From Streptomyces torulosus (GTDB lineage Bacteria > Actinomycetota > Actinomycetes > Streptomycetales > Streptomycetaceae): a stretch of DNA of 64,000 bases. A model generated the notes under the pieces. That model had not been told where the DNA came from and made no database searches. It worked only from the letters and a program-made list of their open reading frames with translations. Positions 18,801 through 26,871 of the stretch are shown piece after piece (position 1 is the stretch's first letter; each line of letters starts with the position of its first letter). A program made the translations under genes and the position numbers. The DNA is taken from NCBI RefSeq assembly GCF_001419765.1, contig NZ_LIRK01000262.1, forward strand, positions 1-64,000. Direction: 5' to 3'.

Positions 18801-20669
18801 ACCGGACAGATAGAGGTGGAAACGCTCCTTCTGCCAGACGAGCTTGGTCGCCGAGTAACGTTCCTCGCCCACCGAGCGGTCGTAGTAGCGGTCGCCCGAC
18901 GAGATGGCGCGCAGATCCATCAGGTGGGGGAAGACCGCCGGCTCGACCTCACCGAAGGCCTGGGCGAACAGGGGGAGGCCCGCCCACGACCAGCAGTGCC
19001 AGGTCAGCGCCTGGCGCAGCAACGGCGCGTCGCCGCACTCGGCGGCTCGCCCGGCCACCAGGCTCCGGATCCCGGTCACGATGCTCGGTGCGGCAAGCCG
19101 GTCACCGTGGTCGCGAACGGCCGCCTCCAGCGCGTCGAGAAGTTCCGGGTGCGCCAGTCGAGGGTCGCCGACGGTCAGGAACGGCAGCAGGTCCAGCGTC
19201 TCGCGGACCGCGTCGGCTCCGATCTCCTCGGGTGTGAAGGACATTACGGCCCGCGTCGTCGCCGCCTTGTCCGCCCGTATCCCGTTCACCACGTCGGCCA
19301 GGCTTGTCCGGCCGTCGGTCAGCAGGGCGTCCGCGCTCGCGGTCGTCGTCGTCCGCGCCGCCGCCCGCTGTACGCGTATCTGGGCGTGCTGTGACCGTTG
19401 CCGGAGCGTGCGGGGCCGGCTGTCGGAGTCCACCGGGGTGAAGTAGGGGGCTCCGGCTCCGACCGCCAGGAATCCGTCCGCTCCGTCGCCGCCCGTGTAC
19501 GCCAGCGGGATCGCCGTCCGCAGCCGGTCGAGCAGTTCTCCGCGGCCGCACCAGGCCACCGGCTGACAGATGCCGGCCCGGCGCACTCTGTCGATGAGCC
19601 CCGCCAGTCGGCTCTGGGCTGCCACCAGCTCTTCCCAGATACGCCGCCCCACCTGCACCAGTTCGGGTACGTCGGCCTTCTCGGCCGCCGCTGCCGCGGC
19701 TGTGACACGATCGAGGACGTCGGTGCTGAGCGACACCGTCAGATGCCGCTGTGTCCGCGGGAACTCCGCCTCGGTCAGCGGTGCGTCCTCGGCCTCGACC
19801 GCAATCTGTATCGGGCTGCGGACCGGTGCCGCGCCGATCAGCAGCCGGTCCGTCTCGGCGCTGAAGGAGCTGCCCCCGAACCACCGGAGGGCGGGGGCGT
19901 CGTCATGGGCCGCGGTGGTCTTGATCGGTTCGTAGTCGGTGCCGGGCGGAGGCCGGTCGCCGAGGATCGCTTCGCGCAGGCGCTTCTTCAAAGAGTTGTA
20001 GGACTGCTTCGACTTCAAAATGCTGAAGTGATCCCCCGGGAGAGCAGCGGCTTCGGGGAAAACGCTCTGTGCCGAGGCCGGGGTAACGATACCGTCGCTC
20101 TCGCCCGCGAACACCGTGAACGGAATCCGGCAGGTACTCGCTGTCGCCTCCGGTGCGGCATAGACGACGTTCCGCAAGACCGCGCGCCGTGTGTTCTTGA
20201 TCTCCTCGTCAAAGGGCTTCAGCTGGTGTTCCTGCGGGTTGTTCCGGACGAGCAATTTCCGCAGGATCCCTCCGAACTCGGACCCGTCGTTCGGGCAGCC
20301 GAAAAGTACGATCCGCCGAATACGCTGCAGATCGAATCCCCGTTGTTCCGAGAGCATCACGGTGAGGTAGCGCTGGATGATGAGACCACCCTGACTGTGT
20401 CCCACCAGGACGAGACGCCCGAAGTTCTCGGCTTCGGTGTCCAGGAATTCCTTCAGACTTTCGGCGACCGTGCTGAAGGAGGGTATCGACTGCATGGGAT
20501 TCGGCTTGTAGAGGCTGGTTGCGTACTTGAACCTCAGAGGCGTCACCTCCTCGTTCAGGTCCGCGTCCTCGGCCAGGAATTCCCCAAGGGTGTCCCACGT
20601 CTCCGGCCCCGACATGAATCCGTGAACGAACACCACACCGAGCTCGTCCCGAACCGGTGACATCGCCAT
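15849..20669 (-). CDS. Alpha/beta-hydrolase - STAND NTPase - FHIPEP-like giant protein (cluster gene 1)
   Basis: A 1606-residue multidomain protein. Residues ~8-235 are a lipase-type alpha/beta hydrolase: VVFVHGF, nucleophile Ser92 in GHSQGG, Asp192 in GESDG, His214 in GDHFS. After a linker region (240-600) comes a STAND-like P-loop NTPase with Walker A GAGGTGKS (623-630), Walker B VVIFIDQLE (Asp719), an arginine-bearing FFVASRKQYL and a winged-helix-like segment KVKGHPLNTSLAL. A long helical region (~870-1250) follows. The last ~300 residues resemble the FHIPEP-like ends of the two downstream proteins (VEEGVRLDSGRDGLL near 1450; LRVLSPLEL near the end). The start ATG has AAGGGGG 3 bases upstream. 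STAND proteins usually oligomerise on sensing a trigger; a lipase head would be the effector. Confidence 0.75.
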   Translation of the reverse strand: MAMSPVRDELGVVFVHGFMSGPETWDTLGEFLAEDADLNEEVTPLRFKYATSLYKPNPMQSIPSFSTVAESLKEFLDTEAENFGRLVLVGHSQGGLIIQRYLTVMLSEQRGFDLQRIRRIVLFGCPNDGSEFGGILRKLLVRNNPQEHQLKPFDEEIKNTRRAVLRNVVYAAPEATASTCRIPFTVFAGESDGIVTPASAQSVFPEAAALPGDHFSILKSKQSYNSLKKRLREAILGDRPPPGTDYEPIKTTAAHDDAPALRWFGGSSFSAETDRLLIGAAPVRSPIQIAVEAEDAPLTEAEFPRTQRHLTVSLSTDVLDRVTAAAAAAEKADVPELVQVGRRIWEELVAAQSRLAGLIDRVRRAGICQPVAWCGRGELLDRLRTAIPLAYTGGDGADGFLAVGAGAPYFTPVDSDSRPRTLRQRSQHAQIRVQRAAARTTTTASADALLTDGRTSLADVVNGIRADKAATTRAVMSFTPEEIGADAVRETLDLLPFLTVGDPRLAHPELLDALEAAVRDHGDRLAAPSIVTGIRSLVAGRAAECGDAPLLRQALTWHCWSWAGLPLFAQAFGEVEPAVFPHLMDLRAISSGDRYYDRSVGEERYSATKLVWQKERFHLYLSGAGGTGKSCFLHHLYETIAGQTSRIAVWYRVDAPNSEWAAVQARIRGETVAAIREKLGEAAGLLLSEATDLGGFLHETVRGLRRSPHGIDEVVIFIDQLERTFESGDEPNSELLAQVSKNLVALLETVRADRGVRFFVASRKQYLPDFLGSSAKAARSRLEFQVLQAITDAGEQRYFVEKSVAWCREQELIRSDLTLPGDVAQYLVSKVKGHPLNTSLALIHLLSQDVGGELSTGDLDHHRPWEHLFDLDLVAAARDDLAWYFLLAMAHARTEIVRVEEVWWRLRLVNPKLTRRVHELGMTGVLEHLWMLGTLGRTVHVRAGGTRSAFAGRPRFVEFFHANLRDHLLRDVMVHGGADIRGFGRPGGTPATWRALDRLALYAHSWEHTQQLLSAEDVQALMEHREVVAESYAAAGRGRGDARDTRSAVDSTGHFELLFPRQDADARRALGRGAMECFVLSALVHDNLGRWAFTQMFPDQAERIKLCRAWLEDCPAGSREAVLRYLIELDGRAAHEFLTEMVLAESGPQTGSVRRAIADILAEPLSAARFRKKVLTGFLEIALSKVRGEPGRLPRTALELVVLACNHDRGELVLTLSHSAELLKTSDYWYVQEHADELVAPDLVDAWLAAVSTDGIVPSRAMAAHGGRAATALGLVLGKDLAAEVSPAKMAAWSKQLRERIGTPLPDLSLVPGECERDEAELRIRGQRVSRGLFPPGHVQLARRRWEQLAHEGLPEPRPGSDDGADRALVWLPAEQARELGATMAKDNEATLLDWLEEHCRSNFDRLFDRGLAMELVDELQGTTTNSRGHRFEVNGSLVRQIMVNLVEEGVRLDSGRDGLLTELWKLNGLGRGRDPADFLAPIRVFLRADVSRSALGDSTRLTVITLERQLQDRLNNQVRQRGGPSLLADPTQTRRLVQAVSRVATAALRDDDRSYPVLITSAPLRYPLARLLLPVDRRLRVLSPLELQEGTTRVLGGSVTLTVTE

Positions 20670-21069
20670 GCGTCCCCCTTACGCGAAAGTCGGCAGCGCA
20701 CGCATCACCCCCGCGCCGCTCCCGGGGAACTGGATGGTCCCCGTCAGATCTTTCCCCCGAAGACTCTAGTGCGCTCGCCCTGCCGAGTCAGTAGATCGGC
20801 CACATATGCCGTCCGTGGGCAGGTGGGCTGTCGACGATCAGGAGAGAGCCGGGGCCTGGGCTGCTCGGTGATGCGGCTGATTATGACTGGGGCGGAATTC
20901 GACTTCCAGCTTTTGCGGAAACTCAACGTACCCAGGGCGGATGTCGGTAGCGTGACGCGCACAACCCCACCGGTTACCCGGGGAGAGCTGCGGCCGTTGC
21001 GGCACCGGCCGCGCGCGGGGTCATTGTGGGGCGCAAAGGCGCACATGGGTGCGCAAGGGGGGCTCGTCC
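20670..21069. promoter_or_regulatory. 400-bp divergent intergenic region of the cluster
   Basis: This gap separates the leftward STAND arm from the rightward GTPase arm and must hold both promoters. I see ribosome sites at each end (AAGGGGG on the minus strand near 20,673; GGGGGG near 21,058 on the plus strand) but no convincing operator palindrome or sigma-factor consensus. Short ORFs in it are not supported. Confidence 0.5.
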
Positions 21070-23355
21070 ATGAGTGATATCAAAGAACGGCTCGACGCGG
21101 TGCTGCACAGGCGGCGGGAGTACCTTCCCGTGGTCGACGAACTGATCGACCGGTGGCGCCGGATCCTGCGACTCTCCCAGGAACTCGGCAACGGGGCCAC
21201 CGAGGGCGTTCCCGGCCTCGGGAAACAGGACGGCCCGGCATCGGACTCCCTGGACGCGACGGTGCTGGTGAGGGCAGCACAGGAGTGTCTCGAGGTACTC
21301 GCTACGGTCCGCAGCAGGGTCGCCCGGGACACCGTCGACATCGGCGTGAGCGGCCGGGCCCGCAACGGCAAGAGCACACTGCTCCAGTCGCTGTCCGGGC
21401 TGGGCGACGAGCAGATTCCCGCGGGCCGGGGGCAGCCCGTGACCGCTGTCCGCAGCCGGATCTACCACTCCGCGACCGACCGGGGCGCGCGGTTGACGAT
21501 GCACTCCGAGCAGTCGTTCCTCGACTCCGTGATCGCTCCGTTCCACACCGAACTCGGTCTCCATCCGGCCCCGCGCAATCTGACGGAGTTCGCGGACTAC
21601 GACTATCCGCGGGAGATCCGGGCGGAGGACGTCAAGGCCCAGCCCACGCTGGGTCCGATGCTGGCCCGGGTGCGCGAGGCCCAGGAGGCGCTCGACACCT
21701 ACCGGCACTGCCTCACCGGTGAGACCCGCAGTGTGGACCTGAAGGACATCAGGGAATGGGTGGCCTATCCGGAGGACGGACCGGGTCCCGTCAAGCGGTC
21801 CTATCTGGCCGTCAGGGACGCGGTGCTCACCTGCCCCTTCCCCTTCGAGGACGTCTCCGCGCTGGGGCTGGGGGACCTGCCGGGCCTGGGCGAACTGGTC
21901 CCCGAGGCGGAGGCCCACCACCTCGACGGCCTGCGCAACGAGGTGGACTTCGTCGTCGTCGTCAAACGGCCGACCGACACCAACGCCATGTGGGACAAGG
22001 CGGATGCCAACGCCCTCCAGCTCGTCGGCAGTGTCTGCACCGCGGTCGACGTACGCGACTTCGTCCTGATCCTGGTCAACACGGGCGACTGCCTGACGGA
22101 GAACGTCAAGGCGCTCGACGACGACCTGCGCCGACGGCTCAACGGCCCGGACACGCAACGCGCCTACTGGGTGATCCTCGCGGACGCCCAGGACCGCGAC
22201 GCCGTGCGCGACCACGTTCTCCGGCCGGTTCTGGAGCATCTGGCAAACGCGCTGCCGCGGATGGACGAGGCGGTTCTCCAGGATGCGGAAGCGCGCTGCC
22301 GTGAGCGCATGGACTTCATCACGAGAGAACTGGCCGCCTGGTCCGAGGCACTGCGTGCCCTCGCGGCGCCCACGGCCACGGAACAGACGATCGCCCGGGC
22401 CGAACTGCTGAGAGAGGAGGTGGCGGCCTCCACCCAGGCCTGGGTCGACACCCTGCGGGCCCGCGCCGGGGACGACTTCGAGGACACCGAGTTCCTGGAG
22501 CGCGTCTCGGAAGTGCACGAGGAAGTCCGCACCTGGGTGCTCACCGGGTTCGGCACCGGGGCCGAGCGGTGGCAGGAGCGGGCGCTGAACCGTGTGCGTG
22601 TCGACCGGGCGTCCCTGCCCTTCGCCTCCGCCGAGCTCAACCGGGTGCGAGTGGAGATCGCCCGCCGCTTCTCCGCCGTGGACGACCTCCTCCAGCAGCG
22701 CCTGGACGAGTACTGGGCGGGTCTCGTCGACGCGCTCGGGCCGCGCTTGGCCCTGCTGGTCGGCGACGCACACGGCGACGCGGACACCGGGCGGTCCCGG
22801 GCCTTCCTGCAAGCGCTGGCCGATGCCCTGCGGGAGGCCTACGACCCGTGCCCGGTCCTGGCCGAGACGATCGACTTCGCCCTGGACGTCCGCCTCGACT
22901 ACCGCACTCGGGTGCTGCCGAGCGTGCGCCGGGCGCTGGGCGTGCTGCATCCCGAACCGGACGATCCGGCACACGACTCGGGCCCGACCAGTCTGCTCGC
23001 AGTGCCGCGTACGGCCGAAGGCGCCGAGCTGCTGCTGGAAAGGATCACCCAGCTGGCCCGGCAGGCGGCGTACGACGCCCAGACGGTGCTCGCCCAGGAG
23101 CCGGCGACCGCCGCCCAGGCGCTCTTCGCGTACGCCGAGCAGTTCGAGGACTCCTTCGTACGGTCCGAGTCCTCCGAGGCCGAGTTCCGGCGCCTCGTGG
23201 GCGCGTTCCAGGACCGTATGTGGCCCGAGGACCGCACCGGGCACCGGGAGACGACGGAACGCGTCCGCCGCCTACGCGGCCTGGTGGCCGAGCTCGAACG
23301 CCTGCTCGGCGAGGGCCGGCCGGGCCGTATCACCACCGGGAGGGCAGCACGGTGA
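21070..23355 (+). CDS. Dynamin-like large GTPase (cluster gene 5)
   Basis: I choose the ATG at 21,070 (MSDIKER), 7 bases after a GGGGGG ribosome site; an upstream in-frame start at 21,049 is less likely. The 761-residue product has a GTPase core after ~90 helical residues: G1 GRARNGKST (95-103), G3 GDLPG (D269-G272), G4 NTGD (337-340). The remaining ~400 residues are long helices, as in dynamin-type and other large bacterial GTPases, and end with an Arg-rich helix. No membrane segment is seen. It is the first gene of the rightward arm, and the next gene begins in its stop codon. GTP-driven remodelling or a nucleotide switch is expected from the family; the role here is unknown. Confidence 0.72.
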   Translation: MSDIKERLDAVLHRRREYLPVVDELIDRWRRILRLSQELGNGATEGVPGLGKQDGPASDSLDATVLVRAAQECLEVLATVRSRVARDTVDIGVSGRARNGKSTLLQSLSGLGDEQIPAGRGQPVTAVRSRIYHSATDRGARLTMHSEQSFLDSVIAPFHTELGLHPAPRNLTEFADYDYPREIRAEDVKAQPTLGPMLARVREAQEALDTYRHCLTGETRSVDLKDIREWVAYPEDGPGPVKRSYLAVRDAVLTCPFPFEDVSALGLGDLPGLGELVPEAEAHHLDGLRNEVDFVVVVKRPTDTNAMWDKADANALQLVGSVCTAVDVRDFVLILVNTGDCLTENVKALDDDLRRRLNGPDTQRAYWVILADAQDRDAVRDHVLRPVLEHLANALPRMDEAVLQDAEARCRERMDFITRELAAWSEALRALAAPTATEQTIARAELLREEVAASTQAWVDTLRARAGDDFEDTEFLERVSEVHEEVRTWVLTGFGTGAERWQERALNRVRVDRASLPFASAELNRVRVEIARRFSAVDDLLQQRLDEYWAGLVDALGPRLALLVGDAHGDADTGRSRAFLQALADALREAYDPCPVLAETIDFALDVRLDYRTRVLPSVRRALGVLHPEPDDPAHDSGPTSLLAVPRTAEGAELLLERITQLARQAAYDAQTVLAQEPATAAQALFAYAEQFEDSFVRSESSEAEFRRLVGAFQDRMWPEDRTGHRETTERVRRLRGLVAELERLLGEGRPGRITTGRAAR

Positions 23356-24503
23356 CCCTGTCGTTCAAGGCATCGATGGTGGGCCCGTCGAGAGTGGGCA
23401 AGACGACCTTGCTCACCGCCGTTCTGGCCGAGACGGAGACCATGCTGGCGGGCAGCGGGATCAGCCTCGTCATGGACGAACAGACGGAGTTGCGGATCCG
23501 GCGCAACCGCGTGGAACTGCGCAGGGCCATCGAGGCGCGGGAGTTCGACGCCGCCTCGCTGAGCGGCAGCCAGTCGATGGCGCTGTACGAAGTGGGTCTG
23601 CAGGCGGTCGGGGAGAGCACACCGGGCATCCCGTTCAGCGTGCTCGACTATCCGGGCGAATGGCTGGACCCGTCGAAGCGTGCCCAGCATCCCCGTGCCA
23701 AGGCGCAGTGGGCCACGTGCGAGGCACATATCTCCGAAAGCCTGATGCTGCTCGTTCCGGTGGAGGCGGCCGTCCTGATGGAAGCGGTGACTCCCGCGCA
23801 GCGGCGGGCGGTCGCCGACCTGCTCGCCTTCGAGGACGTCGAGGCCATGGCCCGCAAGTGGGCGCGCGCCCGCAACCAGCCGGCCCACCAGGACGAGCCG
23901 GCCGTCCTGGTGCTCGCGCCGATCAAGTGCGAGAAGTACTTCGACGACAACGGCGGCAAGGGCCGGGACGCGGCACGGCTGCGGCAACTAGTGCGGGAGA
24001 AGTACCGGACGATCACGGAAGTGGTCCAGGCGGAGGCGAAGAACCGGGACATGAGGGTCATCTACGCCCCCATCGACACCTACGGCTGCGTGGACCTGAT
24101 GGAAGGGCAGTGGCACAAGCCGCTCGATGACGACGGACCCGAGCTGGACTTCCGCGGCCACTACCGGTTCCGGGAGATCCCGCCCATAGTGAGGCCCAAG
24201 GCGGCCGCCACCGTCATGCGTGAGCTGTGCCGGTGTGTGGTGTCGGGCCAGGACACCGCGGAACGCCGCCGGGCGGAATCCGCACGCGTCACCTACCAGG
24301 CGGCCCTGGAGCGCAAGTCGGAGCCCAAGGGATTCTGGGGTGCGCTCGACTACTACCTCCTGGGCGAGGCCCTCGACAACAGGAACCTCCGGTTGAGCAA
24401 TCAGCGGGTGATCGGAGAGGCCGCGCGACGCCAGGAAGAGCTCCAGGCCGTCCTCGAATGGATGGCCAAGCAGCCCGCCGACGAACGAGTGGAGGAGTGG
24501 TGA
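23352..24503 (+). CDS. Small GTPase of the double-GTPase/TRAFAC type (cluster gene 6)
   Basis: Starts at a GTG that overlaps the previous stop (GTGA); 383 residues. It opens directly with a P-loop, VGPSRVGKTTLL (GxxxxGKT at 11-18). An Asp-Tyr-Pro-Gly switch (D99 to G102, in LDYPGEW) follows. Then comes VLVLAPIKCEKYF, where a canonical NKxD would be expected but the specificity motif is divergent. A C-terminal segment predicts a helix pair and has no membrane span. It looks like the second partner of tandem GTPases seen in predicted bacterial conflict systems. Two consecutive GTPases translated together suggests a heteromeric switch. Assignment to a named family needs a profile search. Confidence 0.65.
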   Translation: MTLSFKASMVGPSRVGKTTLLTAVLAETETMLAGSGISLVMDEQTELRIRRNRVELRRAIEAREFDAASLSGSQSMALYEVGLQAVGESTPGIPFSVLDYPGEWLDPSKRAQHPRAKAQWATCEAHISESLMLLVPVEAAVLMEAVTPAQRRAVADLLAFEDVEAMARKWARARNQPAHQDEPAVLVLAPIKCEKYFDDNGGKGRDAARLRQLVREKYRTITEVVQAEAKNRDMRVIYAPIDTYGCVDLMEGQWHKPLDDDGPELDFRGHYRFREIPPIVRPKAAATVMRELCRCVVSGQDTAERRRAESARVTYQAALERKSEPKGFWGALDYYLLGEALDNRNLRLSNQRVIGEAARRQEELQAVLEWMAKQPADERVEEW

Positions 24504-25303
24504 GCGGTCGGACGCGTGCCTACCTGATGACGCGGGGCAAGATGCGGAACCAGGGGTACGGCTTCCTCGGCGAGGTCCCGCCGGAGGTGTGGTGGGAGCC
24601 GGTCGCCCCCTGGGTGATCCTGGAGAGCGAGGAACTCGTCGTCCGCCGGGGTGCGGACGGTGTCACCGGCCTGCTCATCAGCGGTGTCCCCTCCCAGCGC
24701 ACCGATGTGATCGGCACCCGCATCCGGCACACCGTGGTGCTCGACTACGCGCACCTGGAGCCCCGGCTCGCCCTGTGGCTGGTGCGGTGCGGACTGAGCG
24801 ACGTGGAGCGGACCGAGCTGGGAGAGGCTCTGGACACCGCCTTCGACGGCGACCTGGTACACGCCCTCATGTCCGATCCGAACGCCGACATCGAGGACCG
24901 GCTGCTCGGCGTGCTCCGGCGGGCAGCCGGGGACGTGACTGCGGAAGCCGGGGGCGACGACCTCCTCGGCTCGTGGACCGGCGCTGTCCGAGACGAGACG
25001 GCCGTCACGGCCTTTCTCGCCCGGGCCCGAAACCTCCTGGAGGACGGAGGGCCCGGATACGCCTTCACGACCCACGCAATCGGCAGCCCGGATGGCGCCC
25101 GCCGAGCGGCGAGGGCACTGGCCGGTACAACGGCCGTACTGCTCCATGAAAGTGACATACGAGGAGTCGAACCGCTGGGAAAAGTACCCGGCCAGGCGCC
25201 GCAGAGCCACGCCCCCACCGGGAGCTGGAAGGCGTATCTCGTGGCCGCTCTGGTGGTTCTGGCGGTGCTCCTGGGCGTCTGGTGGCTGGTCCGGCGGCTC
25301 TGA
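24500..25303 (+). CDS. C-terminally membrane-anchored protein of unknown family (cluster gene 7)
   Basis: A 267-residue protein starting at a GTG that overlaps the GTPase stop. The N-terminal ~140 residues form a mixed alpha/beta domain (FLGEVPPEVWWEPVAPWVILE, then GLLISGVPSQRTDVIGTRIRHTVVLDY) that I do not recognise. The last ~25 residues are a single hydrophobic helix ending in Arg (AYLVAALVVLAVLLGVWWLV, then RRL), so the bulk faces the cytoplasm as a tail-anchored protein. This would tether the GTPase arm to the membrane, in keeping with the lipase-like head in the other arm. The link is inference. Confidence 0.6.
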   Translation: MSGRTRAYLMTRGKMRNQGYGFLGEVPPEVWWEPVAPWVILESEELVVRRGADGVTGLLISGVPSQRTDVIGTRIRHTVVLDYAHLEPRLALWLVRCGLSDVERTELGEALDTAFDGDLVHALMSDPNADIEDRLLGVLRRAAGDVTAEAGGDDLLGSWTGAVRDETAVTAFLARARNLLEDGGPGYAFTTHAIGSPDGARRAARALAGTTAVLLHESDIRGVEPLGKVPGQAPQSHAPTGSWKAYLVAALVVLAVLLGVWWLVRRL

Positions 25304-25974
25304 CGGATGCGCTGGCGGGCGTCCGGGCCTTGTACAGGGAGGTCACCAAGGACATCGCACTGCCGCCGGGCTCCACGGATGACGGCCGTGCCGGTCACTT
25401 GGCCGTGGACATGCTCCTGCCCGCGGTGACGGGCAGCCTGACGACCGACCGCGAGTATCCCGGTGACGGGCGGATCGTGCTGCTCGAGCACAGGGGGAAG
25501 AACCTGGTCCGGGGGGCCTTCCGCTTCACGACGCACGACGCGCGCCAGTCGATCGGCTTCGAGTTCGACCACTCTCTCTCGAGTGAACTGCGCATCTTCG
25601 GTCATTTGTGGGATGAAGCCACCGAGCGCCGATTCGACCTTTTCCGCCTGCATCTCGCGGCTTTCCTCCGTGACGCCGTCGAAAGACTCCAGTGCGTGGA
25701 GGAGTTGTGTGCTGCGTCGGCCGGTGCGAGAACGTCCGATGAGCATGTGGCCCACGCGGAAGCCCTGTGGGCCCGCTCCCGGTTGCTGCTGATCCGCGAC
25801 GACATCGAGAAGGCCGCTCGCTGCGCGGTCGAGGGCGCCGAACACGCCGAGCGTTCCGCAGGGGCGCCCGGCTGCCATCTGGAGGCAGCCGGGCGATCGC
25901 TTGCGCGCGTCCTTGACGTACTGCATCAGTCCGGGACCGCCCAACAGGTCAGGCGGAGTCTGCGCGGCACATGA
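25282..25974 (+). CDS. Small orphan protein closing the cluster (cluster gene 8)
   Basis: The 230-residue frame starts at a GTG inside the end of the previous gene (22-bp overlap), or slightly later. The middle has beta strands (GRIVLLEHRGKNLVRGAFRF) and the second half is helical and Ala/Arg-rich. No signal peptide, membrane segment or catalytic motif is seen. The overlap, shared strand and matching codon use argue that it is real and part of the rightward arm. The family is unrecognised. Confidence 0.5.
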   Translation: MAGPAALTDALAGVRALYREVTKDIALPPGSTDDGRAGHLAVDMLLPAVTGSLTTDREYPGDGRIVLLEHRGKNLVRGAFRFTTHDARQSIGFEFDHSLSSELRIFGHLWDEATERRFDLFRLHLAAFLRDAVERLQCVEELCAASAGARTSDEHVAHAEALWARSRLLLIRDDIEKAARCAVEGAEHAERSAGAPGCHLEAAGRSLARVLDVLHQSGTAQQVRRSLRGT

Positions 25975-25998
25975 CACGAATGCGGGGCGCATCCCCGC

Positions 25999-26372
25999 TC
26001 AGTCCTCCGAAACTTCCCCGTCCCGGCGCGACAACTCGAAGGCCTCAGCGATCCGCAGCGACTCCAACGCCTCACGCCCGTCGCACGGATTGGCCTGCTC
26101 GCCTCGCACGACCTCCACGAAAGCAGCGATCTCCGCCTCGCGCGTGGGTCCGAAACGATCAAGGAACCCGGTCCACAGCTTGTGCCGCGGGCAGCGGAGC
26201 GTACGGCTCGGCCGCCGCGATCGGCGTACGGTCGTCCACGCCGACCACGAACGTGTCGAGGACGGCTTTCGCGGATCCGGTGCTGTCAGTGCGGACCAGG
26301 ACGTTGGTGCCGTGCCGGTGCGCGTCGGGAATCTGTGTGAGGGCCTGGTCGAACAACGCAATGTGATCGGTA
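25999..26372 (-). pseudogene. Fragment of a Gfo/Idh/MocA-type (inositol dehydrogenase-like) oxidoreductase
   Basis: Two frames on the minus strand together give the C-terminal third of such an enzyme. One has HIALFDQALTQIPDAHRHG and NVLVRTDSTGSAKAVLDT. After a frameshift near 26,170, the other continues EAEIAAFVEVVRGEQ and ALESLRIAEAFELSRRDG, the usual last helix of myo-inositol-2-dehydrogenase-like proteins. The N-terminal Rossmann half is absent. It lies just inside the right boundary of block B and is probably decayed cargo. Confidence 0.6.
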
Positions 26373-26397
26373 CAGGTTTCAGAGCCCTCTGACTCGT

Positions 26398-26621
26398 CGG
26401 AAAGGCAATCCGCTGCGAGCGAATCTGAGCCCCTTCCCCGAGCTGACCCCACCGTCCCGCCCTTGGCGGAGTCTGTCCGTCCTGGACGCGTTCGGGACGC
26501 GTGCAGGACGCAAGGTAGGAACAGACAGACAAAGACCGGAAGGGCCAACGTGGCTCACGGCGTGTGACCTGCGAAATCGCCATGAATGAGCGTTGATCGA
26601 CAAGGGTCGACAAGATCCTCT
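26398..26621. repeat. Element-end sequence, second copy
   Basis: About 220 bp collinear with 7906-8129: AATCCGCTGCG lies 215 bp before the tRNA fragment here and 216 bp in the first copy, and GGACGCAAGG, AGGAACA and CGTTGATCG recur in order. No complete gene. It is probably the integrase-proximal arm of the integrated element, with the integrase itself gone. Confidence 0.55.
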
Positions 26622-26671
26622 AAGGACTCATAATCCGTCGGCCGTGGGTTCGAGTCCCACCCGCCCCACCA
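26622..26671 (+). repeat. tRNA(CAT) 3'-half, attachment-site direct repeat, copy 2
   Basis: Identical over 50 bases to 8130-8179, 18.5 kb away, and in the same orientation. It again lacks the 5' half of the tRNA. A small hairpin (GCAGGTC/GACCTGC, 26,674-26,690) follows. It marks the right boundary of block B. Confidence 0.8.
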
Positions 26672-26871
26672 ATGCAGGTCTCTGACCTGCGGAAACGTTA
26701 ATTTTGTCCTGTTGGGGCGTCAACTTTGCTTGAACGGACTGAATCCGTTGCTCGCGAGTTCGACAGTGTTGCCGCCAAAGAGCGTCCGAACTGCTCTGAC
26801 CTGCGCAGATGTCTCGTCTCGCAGCCGGGGAAGTTGCCGCAGGTGGCCTCTGTGGGTGGCTGGGAAGCCTA

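Noticed and set aside
20974-23244. A 756-residue leftward protein opposite the large GTPase
   Set aside because: It is an antisense shadow of a high-GC gene: Arg, Gly and Val-rich without domains, while the opposite strand has clear GTPase motifs.
1-26671. Intact prophage
   Set aside because: No capsid, terminase, portal or tail genes; the content fits integrative-element cargo instead.
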